A stretch of 64,000 nt of DNA from Ophiodon elongatus (Eukaryota; Chordata; Actinopteri; Perciformes; Hexagrammidae), in the NCBI GenBank assembly GCA_016806645.1, contig JACSYO010000527.1, forward strand, positions 1,931,001 through 1,995,000, written 5' to 3'. Below, piece by piece: positions 25,601-38,221 of the stretch. The translations under genes and the position numbers were made by a program. Every line of letters starts with the position of its first letter. Position 1 is the stretch's first letter. The notes beneath the pieces are model-generated. The model was not told where the DNA came from, did not search any database, and was given only the letters and a program-made list of their open reading frames with translations.

Positions 25601-28600
25601 TAATGACACTTTTATTGAATATTTAAAAGTAAGATTTTATTTCGATTCAACACTGCTTTTATACACAGTTTTTGCGGATGTGGTTAGCTTGAGGTTGGTG
25701 ATTTCTGCTGCTGGTATTATGTTTTCAACATTTTCTACTTTTTGGGAATTCATAAGTGTTATCTAATTGCTTTCAGCAAGCCATAATTGTTGCCTCATTT
25801 CTTTTATATTAGTAATATTTTTTCCGCCTTTTTCACTTGACTTGAATTTTAGCATTTTGGTGTGAAGTTTATTTGGACATAAACCAACCTACAAACACTG
25901 CATTTAAGTCATCCATCTCTGATGTAACAGATATGCTTCTACTTTAATCAACCCAGCTGTCTACTGGGCCATGTATTATTTATGTTACATTTAATAATGT
26001 GTCTATTGTCCACGTGGCAGTGATTACTGACTATTAATATTAGTGGCTTTGTATATATGATGGTATATAATGGATTGCGTTTGTAAAATAATTGTGAAAA
26101 CGTACTTGTTTTCAAAGTATGCCTACTAGTACACCATGGGGTAAACAGAAAATATCAAATATTTTCCAGTTGATAAGTGAATTAGTAAAAGTAATTTAAT
26201 TATAAGGTAAAACAATTTAAAAAAGAATACCTAAAGAAAAGGAGATTTACTTTTTTTCCAAGGAGATATTCTTGTCTCAATTCCAATGGGAAGGTGAAGA
26301 AGGGGCCATTTTAGTAGGCCAGGTCTATTTTGGGTTATGGGAAATGGTGAGAACAATGTTTCTCCAATTTTTCATCTGACTAACAGATGGAGGGGGAGAC
26401 GTGGGGGCAGAGAGAGGGAAAGCGAAAGAGGAGGATTGGGGCTGGAAAGAATAGAAATAGAGGGCGCCGGAGCTCAGCCAGCATGTATCATACTCAACAG
26501 CAAAGGGTCGGTTACAGAGTGGGAGGGAAGATGGCCTTGGGTTCACCAATGTGAGCGTCTCTGCTCAACACGGTGTGGATGTACGTTCACTGAAGGCAAA
26601 ACACAATCAACAGAGTCGACAGGCGAGAGTTATAGAACATCCTCAATGTGTCCATTCCTCTTCTCAAATGTGTATATACGACTCTTTTAAAGGCACGGAT
26701 AAGAGGCGACAGAAGCAAGTTATCTCTACCAGGGAAACAATGTCACCTTCAGGTCTGCATACAAATAACTGAGTTGTATTCAAGGAGGAAATTCTTCAGC
26801 ATTCTGGAGAGCCAACGTGGAAAAAGCTTCCTTTGAAGTCTTCATCATCGTGCGTGGAGACAGTTTTCAAAAGAGTTTTGAGGAGAAACTGATACAGTTC
26901 TGAAACTGAAAAAGTCACAAGCGCTAAAAAGTGTTCATCCCAAAATAAATTGTCTGGCGGTGTAGTCAAAGGGAGCATAACAACCTAATCCAATCAATAT
27001 TATTTTTCAGAGAATTATCCCAATTTCTGCGGCTCTACATTTTTGTTTTATCTATTTATTTATGTTTACAGTTTGGTTTTGTCTCCCTGTGTTTTTAAAA
27101 TAACATTAACTCTGAAAGGACAGAGGAAATGGAAAATGTGACAAAATTGAGATAAGAAATATGCATGTAACACAAACCACTTTAATTAGTCAATCCTTTT
27201 ATACTTTACTGACATGTTGCTATACTTTCCTGCACTTGGGATAAATCTAAAGAAACACAGTTGTGTCCCACATTAAAATAAACTGCAACAGGAGAAGAGA
27301 TAGAGCCACAAAAATAGTCCAAAGGTGCTAAATGGATGGTGGCTTCCAAGTCATAAACATTTCAAAGCCATGATTTATTATATAAGATCGTGCTGTGTGC
27401 AAGATATACCTCATGATGTTGTTTTGGTGGATTCAAATGCACAAGATACATATAACGCCCATGTTTTTGTAGCACATTCTTTCATCAACGTTGTTACCAC
27501 ACATGAATGGGCATACATTAATGTATTCAAACTTTGAAATTTCAGATGCAAAGGTAGAGAAAGAGAGAGGAATGAATGTGAGAGGAAGACGAAAAAGGGT
27601 GGAATAGAGGAGACAAGGGAAGTCAGAAAAAGGACAAACTGAGCGGAAGGAAAGATTTCAGAATTTAAAAAGGGAGATTGGGCCTGTGAGAAACACCTGC
27701 TCAGCTGCAGCCCAGAACATTTCATTTTGATCTTTAGATTCCTGTTAACTTTGTCATGGGGGTTACGTCTTGTCTTACGGTTTGCACGTGCGTCATGTTC
27801 CATTTTTAGCTCTGATGCTGTTTTTCATTAATTCAACTCTTTCCTTTTCACAGCTAGAGAGAGAATGAAAGGATAATGAAGTGCCTCGGGGCTGTGTTTT
27901 CAGGCAGTGTGGGGTTATTTTTTTCTGATGGATGTCGGATGTTGTTACAGATGCAATCTGTCAATTATGTGTGCAGTTAAGCAGCAGCGAGTTCAACAGG
28001 TTTGATACCAATTTTCTCTACAGTTGTTGATTTGTTGTTGTTTTTCTGCCTGCAGAGCCAATTCTGTTGTCCACTGTCCCGCAAATCAACTTTAAAACTG
28101 ATGAAGGCCTGAATCTGGCCAACAAGTCCTCCGAACTAAATGATAAAATATGTTCTTTATATGGTAAAAAAAAAAGAAAAACATCACCAACATCCACCAA
28201 CATCGTTTCTCAGTGCCGTCTGAAAACCGTAACGCATGACTGTTACAAAATATTTTTTCACATGAGCGTTTTCTTATCTGTGGCATCTTGTCAAGGTTAG
28301 GGAATGCTCATGGTCTTGGTTTAATATTGAATACGACTAAAGTGACTTGACAAACAAGACTGTATTAGCATGTAAGTGAGACCTTTTGGTGCCAGAACTG
28401 AACCGCAAGTGGGACTCAGAATGTCAATTGAGACATCATACAAGCCGACCATGTCCAGATACAACCTGCATGAGAGGTGCAGACACGTGGCTCTTACCTC
28501 ACTGGAAAAACCATAATCCAGGCAGCAATTACATTTCCAATCACTGTCAGAAGAAATTAATTTCTAGGACACATTGTTAAGTATTGAATCTTGTGCCGAT

Positions 28601-28807
28601 GTTAACGTTTTTGCACGTTGTATGTCAGAGCAGCATGTTGTGATTAATCCTTGAACGCATACGTCGAGCCTTCAGCGACCAGGACCTTTATTCATTTCAT
28701 TCAAGTAAGCACTCTATTCCCTGGTATTCCTCAAACAATTTGTTTTTAAATCTAAATGAAATCAAAATGTGTCCGTAGATAAAACAAATTGTATTGCAAA
28801 GTCTCTC
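22661..28807. other. Gene-free stretch
   Basis: About 6 kb with no supported exon. Contains a short repeat remnant at 24588-24640, poly(A) patches near 22888 and 25288, and purine-rich strand-biased tracts at about 26380-26460 and 27545-27690. The 117- to 130-residue open frames here come from those biased tracts. Confidence 0.5.
24588..24640 (+). repeat. Short remnant of a fish repeat
   Basis: AACGTGTTGCGACCGACACA followed by GGTCTTCATCAGGG resembles the ACGCGTTTCGGC...GGCCTTCATCAGGG motif of a common teleost repeat. Only about 50 bases can be matched from memory. Confidence 0.35.
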
Positions 28808-28857
28808 CTGCTTAACAATAATAACGCCTTGTTAAAATGTATTCAGGGAACACACAC

Positions 28858-28892
<35 letters not shown>

Positions 28893-28893
28893 G
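28808..28893 (+). repeat. 48-bp dispersed unit plus (CA)n microsatellite
   Basis: Bases 28808-28855 form a unit running from CTGCTTAACAATAATAACGC to TATTCAGGGAACACAC, followed by an imperfect CA/TACA run to about 28893. The same 48-bp unit occurs inverted at 54273-54320 with about one mismatch, again abutting a CA/TG microsatellite. The unit is therefore a dispersed sequence linked to the microsatellite. Confidence 0.85.
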
Positions 28894-31800
28894 AGCCACT
28901 TACATTTGGTGGCTGAAACAATGCAAGTTCACTAAAATAAATGCAAAGTTTAATGCAGACATCTGTCAAGGACTATCTATTGTTTTTTAACTTGACATAA
29001 TAATTATACACAGTTACCTATTCTTACCATATAATTACATATATAGCAACAAAATCAAGTTTGCTTTTATCCAGATTTCTTTTGTGTGAAACTCAATATG
29101 TCTCTGCTTTAGTTATGCACGATGGGTGAGGAGTACAGCAATAACGAGGACATGTATTACGAAGTATGGTTGAGACCTTGATTGCTAAATTACTTAGTTG
29201 GGTGACGTTAAATTCTGCATAATTCCTCGAGTAGATATAGCGGGAGTTTTGAGAAATATTGTGGATTATTTTTCAGTCAGTGGGGGTCTGATAAACAACC
29301 CTGTAATCTTTTCAACAATTCTATGTGAACAGCGTCAGCAGCTGGGGCTCAGCTGGTTTACCTGCCTTGCTTTGTATTTTTATTCATGAAATGATTATCA
29401 TCATGTGGAAACATTCAGCTGCACACTCTATGACTTTCAGTGTTGGCACTGCAGAAATTTCAACAGTATGTTTTTTGATAATTATCACAGATGTCTCAAC
29501 CAAAGATTTACAAATCAAATTGAAGCTTCCCTTTTATCAAGGGCAAAATGAGCAGCTCCTTTCATGGGAGTTAATGTGAATTTATTTATTTTGAGAATGC
29601 CTTGTTGTATGTTTAGGAATGAAAAAAGGATTTGCAAAATTGACTGAGGACCTTCAACCTCACCATAGTTTATTTTCACTATTGCCAACTATTTCAATGC
29701 ATTTTACAGAAAGACATTTATTTTAGTTAATTTCTTTGAAAACCAACTTGTAAGACTTGGAACTTGTTGAACTGTCCTTGACAGTGCATTCAAGTACACT
29801 GCAACATCCAAGGAGTTTGTTTCTGAAAAGCATTGCACTTCCATCTTATATTTTCAGAGATTTGAACCTTGAAGACAAGCAAGTAAACATGGACATTGCA
29901 GAAAAGAATACTATGTTATTTTTGGACATTTCTTGCATTAAAAATGTTGTTGTTTAGCAAATCCCACATGCATGGAATACCCTTGAAAAGGAACACAATT
30001 GATAAATAAAAACTTTTATATACACTTTGAAATACATTTCAAGCTTTCAAGCACTGATTGACAACTGAAGTGAAGCTTCATTCCTGAAAAAGTATGAAAT
30101 TGCAGTTTTTCAGTATTTTTCTCTTCTTTAAAGAAGTTTTGAGTTTTCTTGAATTGAGCTAAATCAAGTTCCATGAAAAGAACAAGATCTACTGCATAAT
30201 GAAAACCCTGAGACGACCCGAGACTCTCTGGGGTTTAAGTCTGGCACAGTGATGCTAATTGGACCCCGTCTATCTCTCTCCCTCCATTAGTGTGTGTGGG
30301 ATGATAAATTGCACCATCACAACAGATTTGGGGGAGGACAGAGCTTGTGATGAAGCTGCTTTCAGGGAGACAGACGGACGGACAGACAGTTCATGAGGGG
30401 GAGGAAAAGTGAAAAGAGCAGGAGAGAAAATTGGCAGAGATGTGAGCTGTGATTGTAGTGCTGTGTGACTCTGACTGTGTCTCTGAGTGCAGCTGGTAGA
30501 AATGGGACTTCATATGGGATTTATGTAGGTGAGAAGAGTTTTTTTTTCCCTCTCTAACATACTCTTAATTGGTAATGTTCCTGGTGTATTCCAGGAGCTG
30601 ATGTGATAATGTGAAATTACAGTAAAGTTATTAATTTAATACATTTCCTTTTGATCTAAAATGATGAAGTGGCTATCGCCATTTCAATAAAGCTAGCCTG
30701 CCAATGTTTTAACCATACCCTTACTTCAGAACATAACACATCTACTAGCAGCAGTGGACTATATGATATCCCTATTCACATACATTCATGTACTTTTGGT
30801 TGGGGGCTGTTATTCATGGTTTGGGCTTGAACCCTTAGTCTGAAGAAAGGGAAATTATAATGCTACAACATACAATAGATGTGTTGTCGTGAGCAGCCTT
30901 CCAGGAAGTGTTTTATGGGCCGACACGCCCCCTCATTGTTCATCAGTTATTTGATTGGACGCTGCAGCTGATCAGACTGATCTGATTTTTCGAAATATCA
31001 CTAGAGTTTCATACCGCAGTGAAGACAGATTACAGATTAAACTCAAGTTTTATATTTGATTTGTTTTCTGATTCACCATCTGGTTAAAATATAGGTTAAT
31101 TGTAGGTCTCAACAACAAAAGGATCACAAACAATGTTCTTCATTTATAAAAAGAATTGTCTTTTCATGAGCTCTTATTTCCCCCATAACTTTGATTGTGG
31201 ATACAATTAAAGTAAGAGAGAGCGGTAGAGACTAAACATTTTTTACATAATTTATCATGATTTCATTGAGTCACGTGAAGCTAATAATTCCTGAGTGTCG
31301 GGTTTGATAAGTTATGTCACATCAATTTCCCCTGAAACATGGACCCTAATAAATTAATTCCAGTGTTCAAGAGAAACCATAATCATATTGTGGGTTATTT
31401 AATAATGAATGCAAATAATTAAGAGAACTGCAATCCACCAGTACAAATTGGTCCTGTGCTTATAAGCAACAGAACACAGTATAAATACACAATGCACTTT
31501 GTTTAACAGGTAACAGGCTACAGAGAAAAACATCTCTACAGTACTGTGGCAGTGATGATAACTGTGTCTTTATTAGTATAAGTACAGTGATCATGTGTGC
31601 AGACAAAAACTCTGTAAAAAGTCTCTCTAGCTGTTAAAGCCGACTGACAGCTGATCCAGATGTGATCAGCTGATCCGCCGTCATCAGAAATAGACATTGC
31701 TTCAGAGGAAAGGATGTCTCATATCTCTCAAAACAGATTTCCTCATTTCCTCTCCCCTAGCATGGTTTCTTTTGGTCTCTCCATGAATCCTAAAACGCAA

Positions 31801-32239
31801 GGAGAAGACACAAATGAGGGAAACGGGGATGCAATTAAGAGACTTGGGATGCACTCCAAATCAGCTTGGCCATCTATCCCATCTACGATTGAAAAATGTA
31901 GAAAGATCTTCAGGAACTTGTTTCAATTGGGCAAGTTTTCTTTCATGTCAGCTCATATTGGCCATGGTTCACGTTGTCCGGAACGAAGACAAGCACTCGT
32001 ACATTATGGGAATATCTGAGAAGACGTCAACAGCAAAATACATTTCCACAACCCATTTAACACAATAACTCTTTTTGAGGCAAAACCACCAAGCGGAAAA
32101 AAAGTTTATCCCATAATTCAGGAAATTGATCAAATTTTGCTGTTTCCATGAAGCTTTTCTTATGCAATACTTCCAAATGTGTGAAAGAATATGTGAATGG
32201 CAACATGGCTTATGATAGTTTAGACAATATTAATATAGT
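28894..32239. other. Gene-free stretch
   Basis: No exon recognised. The part near 30180-30500 is repeat-free and mixed in composition. GCTGATC-rich words near 30960 (GCAGCTGATCAGACTGATCTG split over two words) and 31650 (CAGCTGATCCAGATGTGATC) suggest an unknown repeat or palindromic element. A 101-residue open frame at 31714-32019 has no domain. Confidence 0.45.
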
Positions 32240-32570
32240 CCTTTCAACTTTGTGGCAAAATATCCTTTCCTGTTTCAGTGTGACAATGCCCCCTTGCCCA
32301 AAGCCAGGTCCATAAAGAAATGGTTATACCAGTTTGGTATGGAGAAACTTGACTAGCCTGAACAGAGCCCTGACTTCAACTCCATCCAACACCTTTAACT
32401 GGAACGTCAACTGCCATCCAGGCCTTATTGGCCAACATCAATGGAAAGGCTCTTATGGTTCAGTGGGAGAAAATCCTCACAGCTAGGTTCCAAATTCTAG
32501 TCGAAAGTCTGAAACCAGAAGAATCAAGGCTATTATTGCTGCAGATTAGTTGCAAAAATCATTGGATGGA
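32240..32570 (+). mobile_element. Tc1/mariner transposase relic
   Basis: Nucleotide order matches the C-terminal half of fish Tc1-like elements: TTTCAGTGTGACAATGCCCC, AAAGCCAGGTCCATAAAGAA, then CAGAGCCCTGACTTCAACTC, CATCCAACACCT, then GTTCCAAATTCTAGTCGAAAG. These encode a degraded version of the family's conserved Q-S-P-D-L-N-P-I-E-H-L segment, here PEQSPDFNSIQHL. In-frame stops (TAG at about 32355) and indels show it is dead. No terminal repeats were identified, so the ends are approximate. Confidence 0.8.
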
Positions 32571-34694
32571 TTACACAATCAGAATTTGGGCACAGATGTC
32601 TAAAAGCCTCCTTTCTTACTTAGCAGCCACACACAGAGTCGAAGGGCTCATTTTGCATGGTGACAAAACGCACAGTGCTTAAACATCCTTGAGAATATAG
32701 ACTCACTTTTAAGGTTTAATGATGTTTCTCTTTGTTGTGACGTTTTTTATATGAATGTGAAGGCTCTTCCTTCAGTTTTTTAGAGAGTGACTGAACCTTG
32801 TAAAGCTTGGCTTTGGGCCATCCTATCTTTTGGGCCTCTAAACAATATGGTAATACATTCACGGCCAAATCCATTTTTCGTTCTCTGTATACTTTTTAAT
32901 CTCCAGTAAAGCCAAACTTCCAAACAAATGAGGTTTGATTATACTTAATATATTTGCAGGTCATATGAGGACTTCCATTTCCCAGTAGCTGCCAGCTGGA
33001 CACGTTAATTACATTAGTGTATTTTTGAAAAACAGTGCTGTAGTTTGACTGTAGCCTGGTTTAAGTCAGTGCTATAGTTCACTAGATTAAAGCGTATCTG
33101 CGTGTTTGTCACTGATTGATGTTAGAAAGCTCAGTGTGTCCCCGGGCAACTGGCAGCTTTGTTTCAACGACACGTTGCATTGCAAATTCAATCAATTTCA
33201 AGCCACTGTGAATAAGAGGCACTGTGGAAACAGCTGCCTTCCACTCTACACATCACATGACCACATGTTGATATAACTTTCTTTCATCTTGTACATATTG
33301 CAGTCAAAGAGGCTTTGTGGAGCCTAATGAAACGCAGATGGCAAACTCGGTTGGTAATAAAGATGAAAAAGTAACAAAATTAGCTTCCGTCTCACAAGTT
33401 ATTGATTCGGTATAATTCAAACAACGAACCATTTGTCAGTGGAAAGGACTTTAATCTCAGCAGATTCTGCACCTGTGAGAAAAGATAGTGTTGATTCAAG
33501 CTGCGTATTTGCTCTGAGTTATTACGTTAGCTACGCATCAGCAAATTGTGTAAACAGTTTCCTCAGCCGTGCAGACTTGTAAGGTCCATTTGTTTTCTAG
33601 CCGCGGCTCTGAAGTAAACCTTCGCCATAATGACATTTCCAATGTGTCCTCGTCTTCCTCCCGCACTACCTCTTCCCTCCACTATGTCCTTTGAGGTTAT
33701 CTCACTCATCATGTGTTTACTTCTACTGCTTGTTATTGTTCTGGATGACACAGTCTGGGCTCTTCAAGAATCAGATTTACGGCTTCCCCTTGTCACCTTT
33801 TAGAGCATCTAAAGGCCATGTAAAACTGTAAAACCACATTCAAATCATTTTTCAGGAAGTTTAAAATGCATTTTGTCAGTGACTACCAACGTGACACTAA
33901 ACATATTTTTTTAGAGTCAAAACAATAAAATATTTAATTGTCTAAATACTTCAGACCCTTTTAAGGGTTTGAAATCTTCACTGCAGAGATTTTCCATAGA
34001 AAATAGCACATCTGAATCAGTTGGATAATGACAGAAATGCGCTATCATCGGGCCAAACATGGGCTGTTATTCTTTGTTCCTGCAAAGTTAACAATTGGAG
34101 AAAAAAGGACATAAACTGCCAGCTGCAGTATCAATTTAGCTGGGCTGCAGATTTCTGAATTGACGCTTGCATCTCACATGTACATATTATATGCAGATAC
34201 ATGGCTATACAGTTATTCCCCTACACATGCACATGCATACGCCTACAGTACATCTGGGTCTGGTGCTCATTGACAGCGGATTAGACAAGGAAAAAAACAA
34301 CCAAGCCAATCAGAGCTTTTGAGGCAGGATTGCACAGCTAATTTTGTACATTTCTGTTATAATGATAACAATCCAATAAACATAAAATGGGAGGCATGAC
34401 CACAATGCCAGAACGAATAATGAGGTGAAAACTATCATTCAGTCTGAATAGTATCAATTGGATGTTTTTCGTCTCACCAGCACACTGTCAATTTGTTTGA
34501 CTTTTTTAAGAACTGGGGTTACCACCTGACCATCTCTTGTAGCTTTAATGGACATAACAATATATTAATGAAAAAAACATGGCAGGTTTCAACTAATTTT
34601 TAATCACTCCAATGAGTCACTGCCAAACTTTGAACATATAGTTTAGCCAAGTGTTTCATCTTAACAGTTGTTTGTTTGCCTGATGGTAACATCT
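32571..34694. other. Gene-free stretch
   Basis: Nothing supported. Ordinary non-coding sequence. Confidence 0.55.
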
Positions 34695-35175
34695 AACTAT
34701 AAAGCGAGGAATCTCTGTATGTCTTTCGCATATCTCAAGAACCAATCATCTACTTTAGACTTGATGGGTGTATAGCTGGATACCCAATAAAGTGCTTTGT
34801 GAAATTTGACGGAATGTGGCCAGATGGTGGCCAATCTTTATATTTTGGCCCGTTACCTTTCAACAGTAAGTCTCAAAAACAAAAGTCTTTGTTTTCCTGG
34901 AATCTGTGGGTCCAGATCTATTTATCCGTACAAGTCACGCCCATGTGTGTATAGATCATTATTTCTGGCATTTTAAAATGTGTCCAAATCTTATTTTTCC
35001 CTAGTCCTCTTGCAAATTCTGAGCAATCGGCACTACATTTCGGTACAGAAATATCTCTGGACCAAACCAGAAAAAAAGTGTCTTTTGTCAGATTTTTGAT
35101 GTTCCATACAGTTTTGCAATAGCTGGCCCTCAAAGTTTGCTCAAATGCTGTGGGCAGGGCTTATATTACAAAACA
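34695..35175 (+). repeat. Dispersed fish repeat, diverged
   Basis: Contains ATCTCTGTATGTCTTTCGCA, TATCTCAAGAACCAATCATC, CTTGATGGGTGTATAGCTGG and ATACCCAATAAAGTGC in the order of an abundant teleost repeat. In my memory the consensus reads CTGTCTTTCGCATATCTCGA ... GGCGGGTGTATTGCTGGGGA ... CCCAAGGAAGTGC. It ends near GGGCAGGGCTTATATTACAA. Non-coding. Confidence 0.55.
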
Positions 35176-36779
35176 ATTAATATATATTGAATTATTTGAT
35201 CTATTGCAAACACATTTGATGTACATGTGTACATTCCAAGTAAATTAAATCCAGCACAAGTGCCATATCTTAATCTACAGAGGTACAGAAAATCTTTCAG
35301 TTGAAGTTCCAATGTGACTAATGAGGCCTTCAGAGGAAATATGAGGTGATTTGTTGGGAGGAGTCAATGATAATGTTTCGTCCTCCCTGCAACTTTTTAT
35401 ACCTTGCCTCTTTATTAACCTATTCAAATTGTAGTTTAATGACATCTCGTGTGACTTCTAAATGTATTGTGAGAAACAGACGCTAATCAGTGTTGATAAT
35501 AAATTGTAACGTCAACCACTCAATGTGCTGATATATTCCCCAAATGCCCTGGGATGATAGATTGAGCCCTTGTGTGTTCTTGCCAAAGATCGCTTGAAAA
35601 GTCACATTAATTACAAGCAGTAAATTTGGTTCATAACTTTGATGATGACCTTGATGACTGTCTTTGTCTTACAAGGATCAGTGCTCCGACTAATTAAATA
35701 TATAAAAAAAGGAATATTGTACCAGCTCAGGTATTACAGGATCAGCTGAATGATAATCGTGGCATTAATTCCAGAGTAACATGATACTGTTTACTTTTAA
35801 TACCTGATTTAATCAAAAAGGGGAGGAGGTTTTTATAACAAAATAATAATAAAATAAAAAAACATCTGCACTGCTTTTCATCCATCTGCCTGTGCTGGAG
35901 AAAACATTATTTTGTCATTTCCCCTTGAAGGAATGTTTTGATATGAATAATACCGTTGACAGTCCATGCAACACAATGTCCTCCATGAAGGTTCACCTTA
36001 CGGTTTGGTTGTTCATCCTGCATCACACTTTTATCCAAATAAATTATAGAAATCCCCTTCAAGCAAGCAGCCGACCAGCAAATACTCCCAAATGAAGATA
36101 GATTTTGTTAGATATGTAATGTGACAGCAAGTCATGACATACAGTTTCAAGTTTGACATTCCAGATAAAATGTCATGTTGCATAACATGCTGGTTTTGGT
36201 GGTATGTGGCGCCTTACAGTATGAAAGCAAGTGAAAAACCAAAGTAAGTAGGAGGCATATCTCAACAACAAGGCCAGATTGATGCCCACACCAGAACCAT
36301 TGATCTAGAGACAATATTTTAAACATCCCAGTCCTATTTCCTCAGTGAAATCACATTCATTGCGACATTCACTTGTCTTGTTCCTTGATGGAAAGACCAC
36401 TAGAATACAGGTGTTGTGTTTATGTTGTTTACAAAATTAGCTGCTTGCCAAGTGCCTCCACAAGAGAACATTAAATCACAGCGGCATTCATCACTAATGC
36501 GTAGCTGAGCTGGTTGAGATGCCCAGAATCAATCACCTAAATGGGACCATGAAAGCATAGAGTGTGCTATTAAATGAGTTGTATCGACAGGGCTCACTGC
36601 TTACCTCAAAGTGTAATCAGCATCACTGACGAAAGGGTGAACAACTATTTAGCATACAACATTGGTTCAATCGCTGATGTTTAAACTACTTTTCAAACTA
36701 CAAGTTGAAGTGATTTATCTTTTATCTTTTTTTACACTGCTTATAATGGCTAGTAGTAAATAATACATTAAACAGATGA
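35176..36779. other. Gene-free stretch
   Basis: No gene or clear repeat recognised. Confidence 0.5.
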
Positions 36780-37690
36780 AGTAATAAGCAGCCCGGTCAA
36801 AATATCAACGCCTCACGAGTTGGACTTCGTGACAACAGCTCTGCTGCGGTCAGAATTGCAGTCGTTGTTGGGACACCATAGTACGACATGGATGTAGTTT
36901 ATTCTATTTTGATGTAGTTTGTTTTACACATCGTGGCTACACGGCTGATGGGAAAATCGTATTGGTTTACATGGGCAGGGCTTGGAGGGTGGGCTCACAC
37001 ATGCCAGTAAAACAACAGCGCTGACCCACTCTGACCTCCTAGCTAACAAATACTCTAACTAACGTAACTAATGCTTAACCAAATAACTATAGAAAACACA
37101 CGAAGCTGAACTACAGACAAACACAGGACTTTCATCCACTGTAGGTTTCGCGTGTTAAACTGAAAGTAAACGTTCACTTTTGTTATTAGTTGTTAGTCAC
37201 GTGACTCCTTAGTCAGTTAAGTTAACGTCAACAACGCTGTTTTCCTAAACTTAACTAATGGTGTTTTATAAAAAAACTTAGTTTGGGAACGAAGACCACG
37301 CCCCGAACACAGCCAATTACCCGAGCACTAAGTACTTTAAGCACAACGAACCCATTCACTTCCTCTTCGACTCAGTTCCGACATCCCTCCCCCCAACCCT
37401 GTTCTTGTCTCTCTCTCTCTCTCTCTCTCCCACAGGACTACAGGAACAACGGGGGACTCTGCACCATGCACCACTAGAGCTTCTGAAGAGACGGCCCCCA
37501 CTCACAGGTCTCCACTGCCACCGTTCCCACCAGCTACCGGACGCCGGCGGTCTCTCATCACACCCGTCCAACCTTCTTTCCACGACCCCATCTACCTTCT
37601 TGTTCCTTCTCCCCTACATCCCTTCATCCGTCAACCCCTTTCCGCTTCCTTAATCCAACCTTCTCGTTCCATCTCGCAATAAACCATCTG
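36780..37690. repeat. Probable composite repeat block of mixed origin
   Basis: Composition changes sharply from the AT-rich surroundings. The middle (about 37200-37290) contains, on the minus strand, TTAGTTAAGTTTAGGAAAAC, similar to the family A core. The right part has a TC microsatellite (37408-37429) directly before CCCACAGGAC, then a GC-rich segment with overlapping open frames on both strands, ending near AATAAACCATCTGTAAACTC. That last part resembles the end of a transposon or LTR with a poly(A) signal. I see no coding gene. Confidence 0.35.
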
Positions 37691-38160
37691 TAAACTCATA
37701 TAGCTATTGCCATGGGCTTTGTAAGTCAAAGGGGTTTTGTTGCCTAAGCCTATTTGTATAAACTGGATAAAACATTCAGCACTACGGCCCACTGTTGTCC
37801 ATGCCTCTGACTGGCTCGTTCTCCGTAAAAATGGCAGCATAGGCTCACCGGTGTTGTAGTGTTTTGGTCCCTGATACCAAACTGGTGAAAAGATATAATT
37901 TGTCAGATGAAGAAGATGAAATAATCAAAAACCAATGAGCATAACATGAATCTATAGTGTTGATAACAAATCCACTAAACGCCATGTGGTTCTATGTTGA
38001 GTACCAATGAGGATCCCATTAAATGAAAACTTTCAAATGGGAAGTTACATTTTACTTTACAACTCTATAGTTTTATGTTCTCTTGTCATAAAGCCAATTT
38101 TGTGCAACACGCTTCACTGCAGCCTGTAATTTACTCTCACTCCTTTCCTCTGTTTTATAG

Positions 38161-38221
38161 AGGCGGCCACTGGTGGTGCCGGTGGTGGGAGGTGTCTCTA
38201 AGTCTCTCACTGTAGTCATAG
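38161..38221 (+). other. Candidate orphan exon, 61 bp
   Basis: A strong pyrimidine tract and acceptor (TCACTCCTTTCCTCTGTTTTATAG, read as two words) ends at 38160. A good donor, ATAG|GTGAGTG, begins at 38222. Between them one frame is fully open for 20 codons plus one base and reads RRPLVVPVVGGVSKSLTVVI. I do not recognise the peptide, and no neighbouring exon was found, so this could be a chance arrangement. Confidence 0.2.

Noticed and set aside
37405..37653. Exon after the TC tract with CCCACAG acceptor at about 37435
   Set aside because: The pyrimidine tract is a TC microsatellite, there is no good donor, and the segment has the look of a repeat end.
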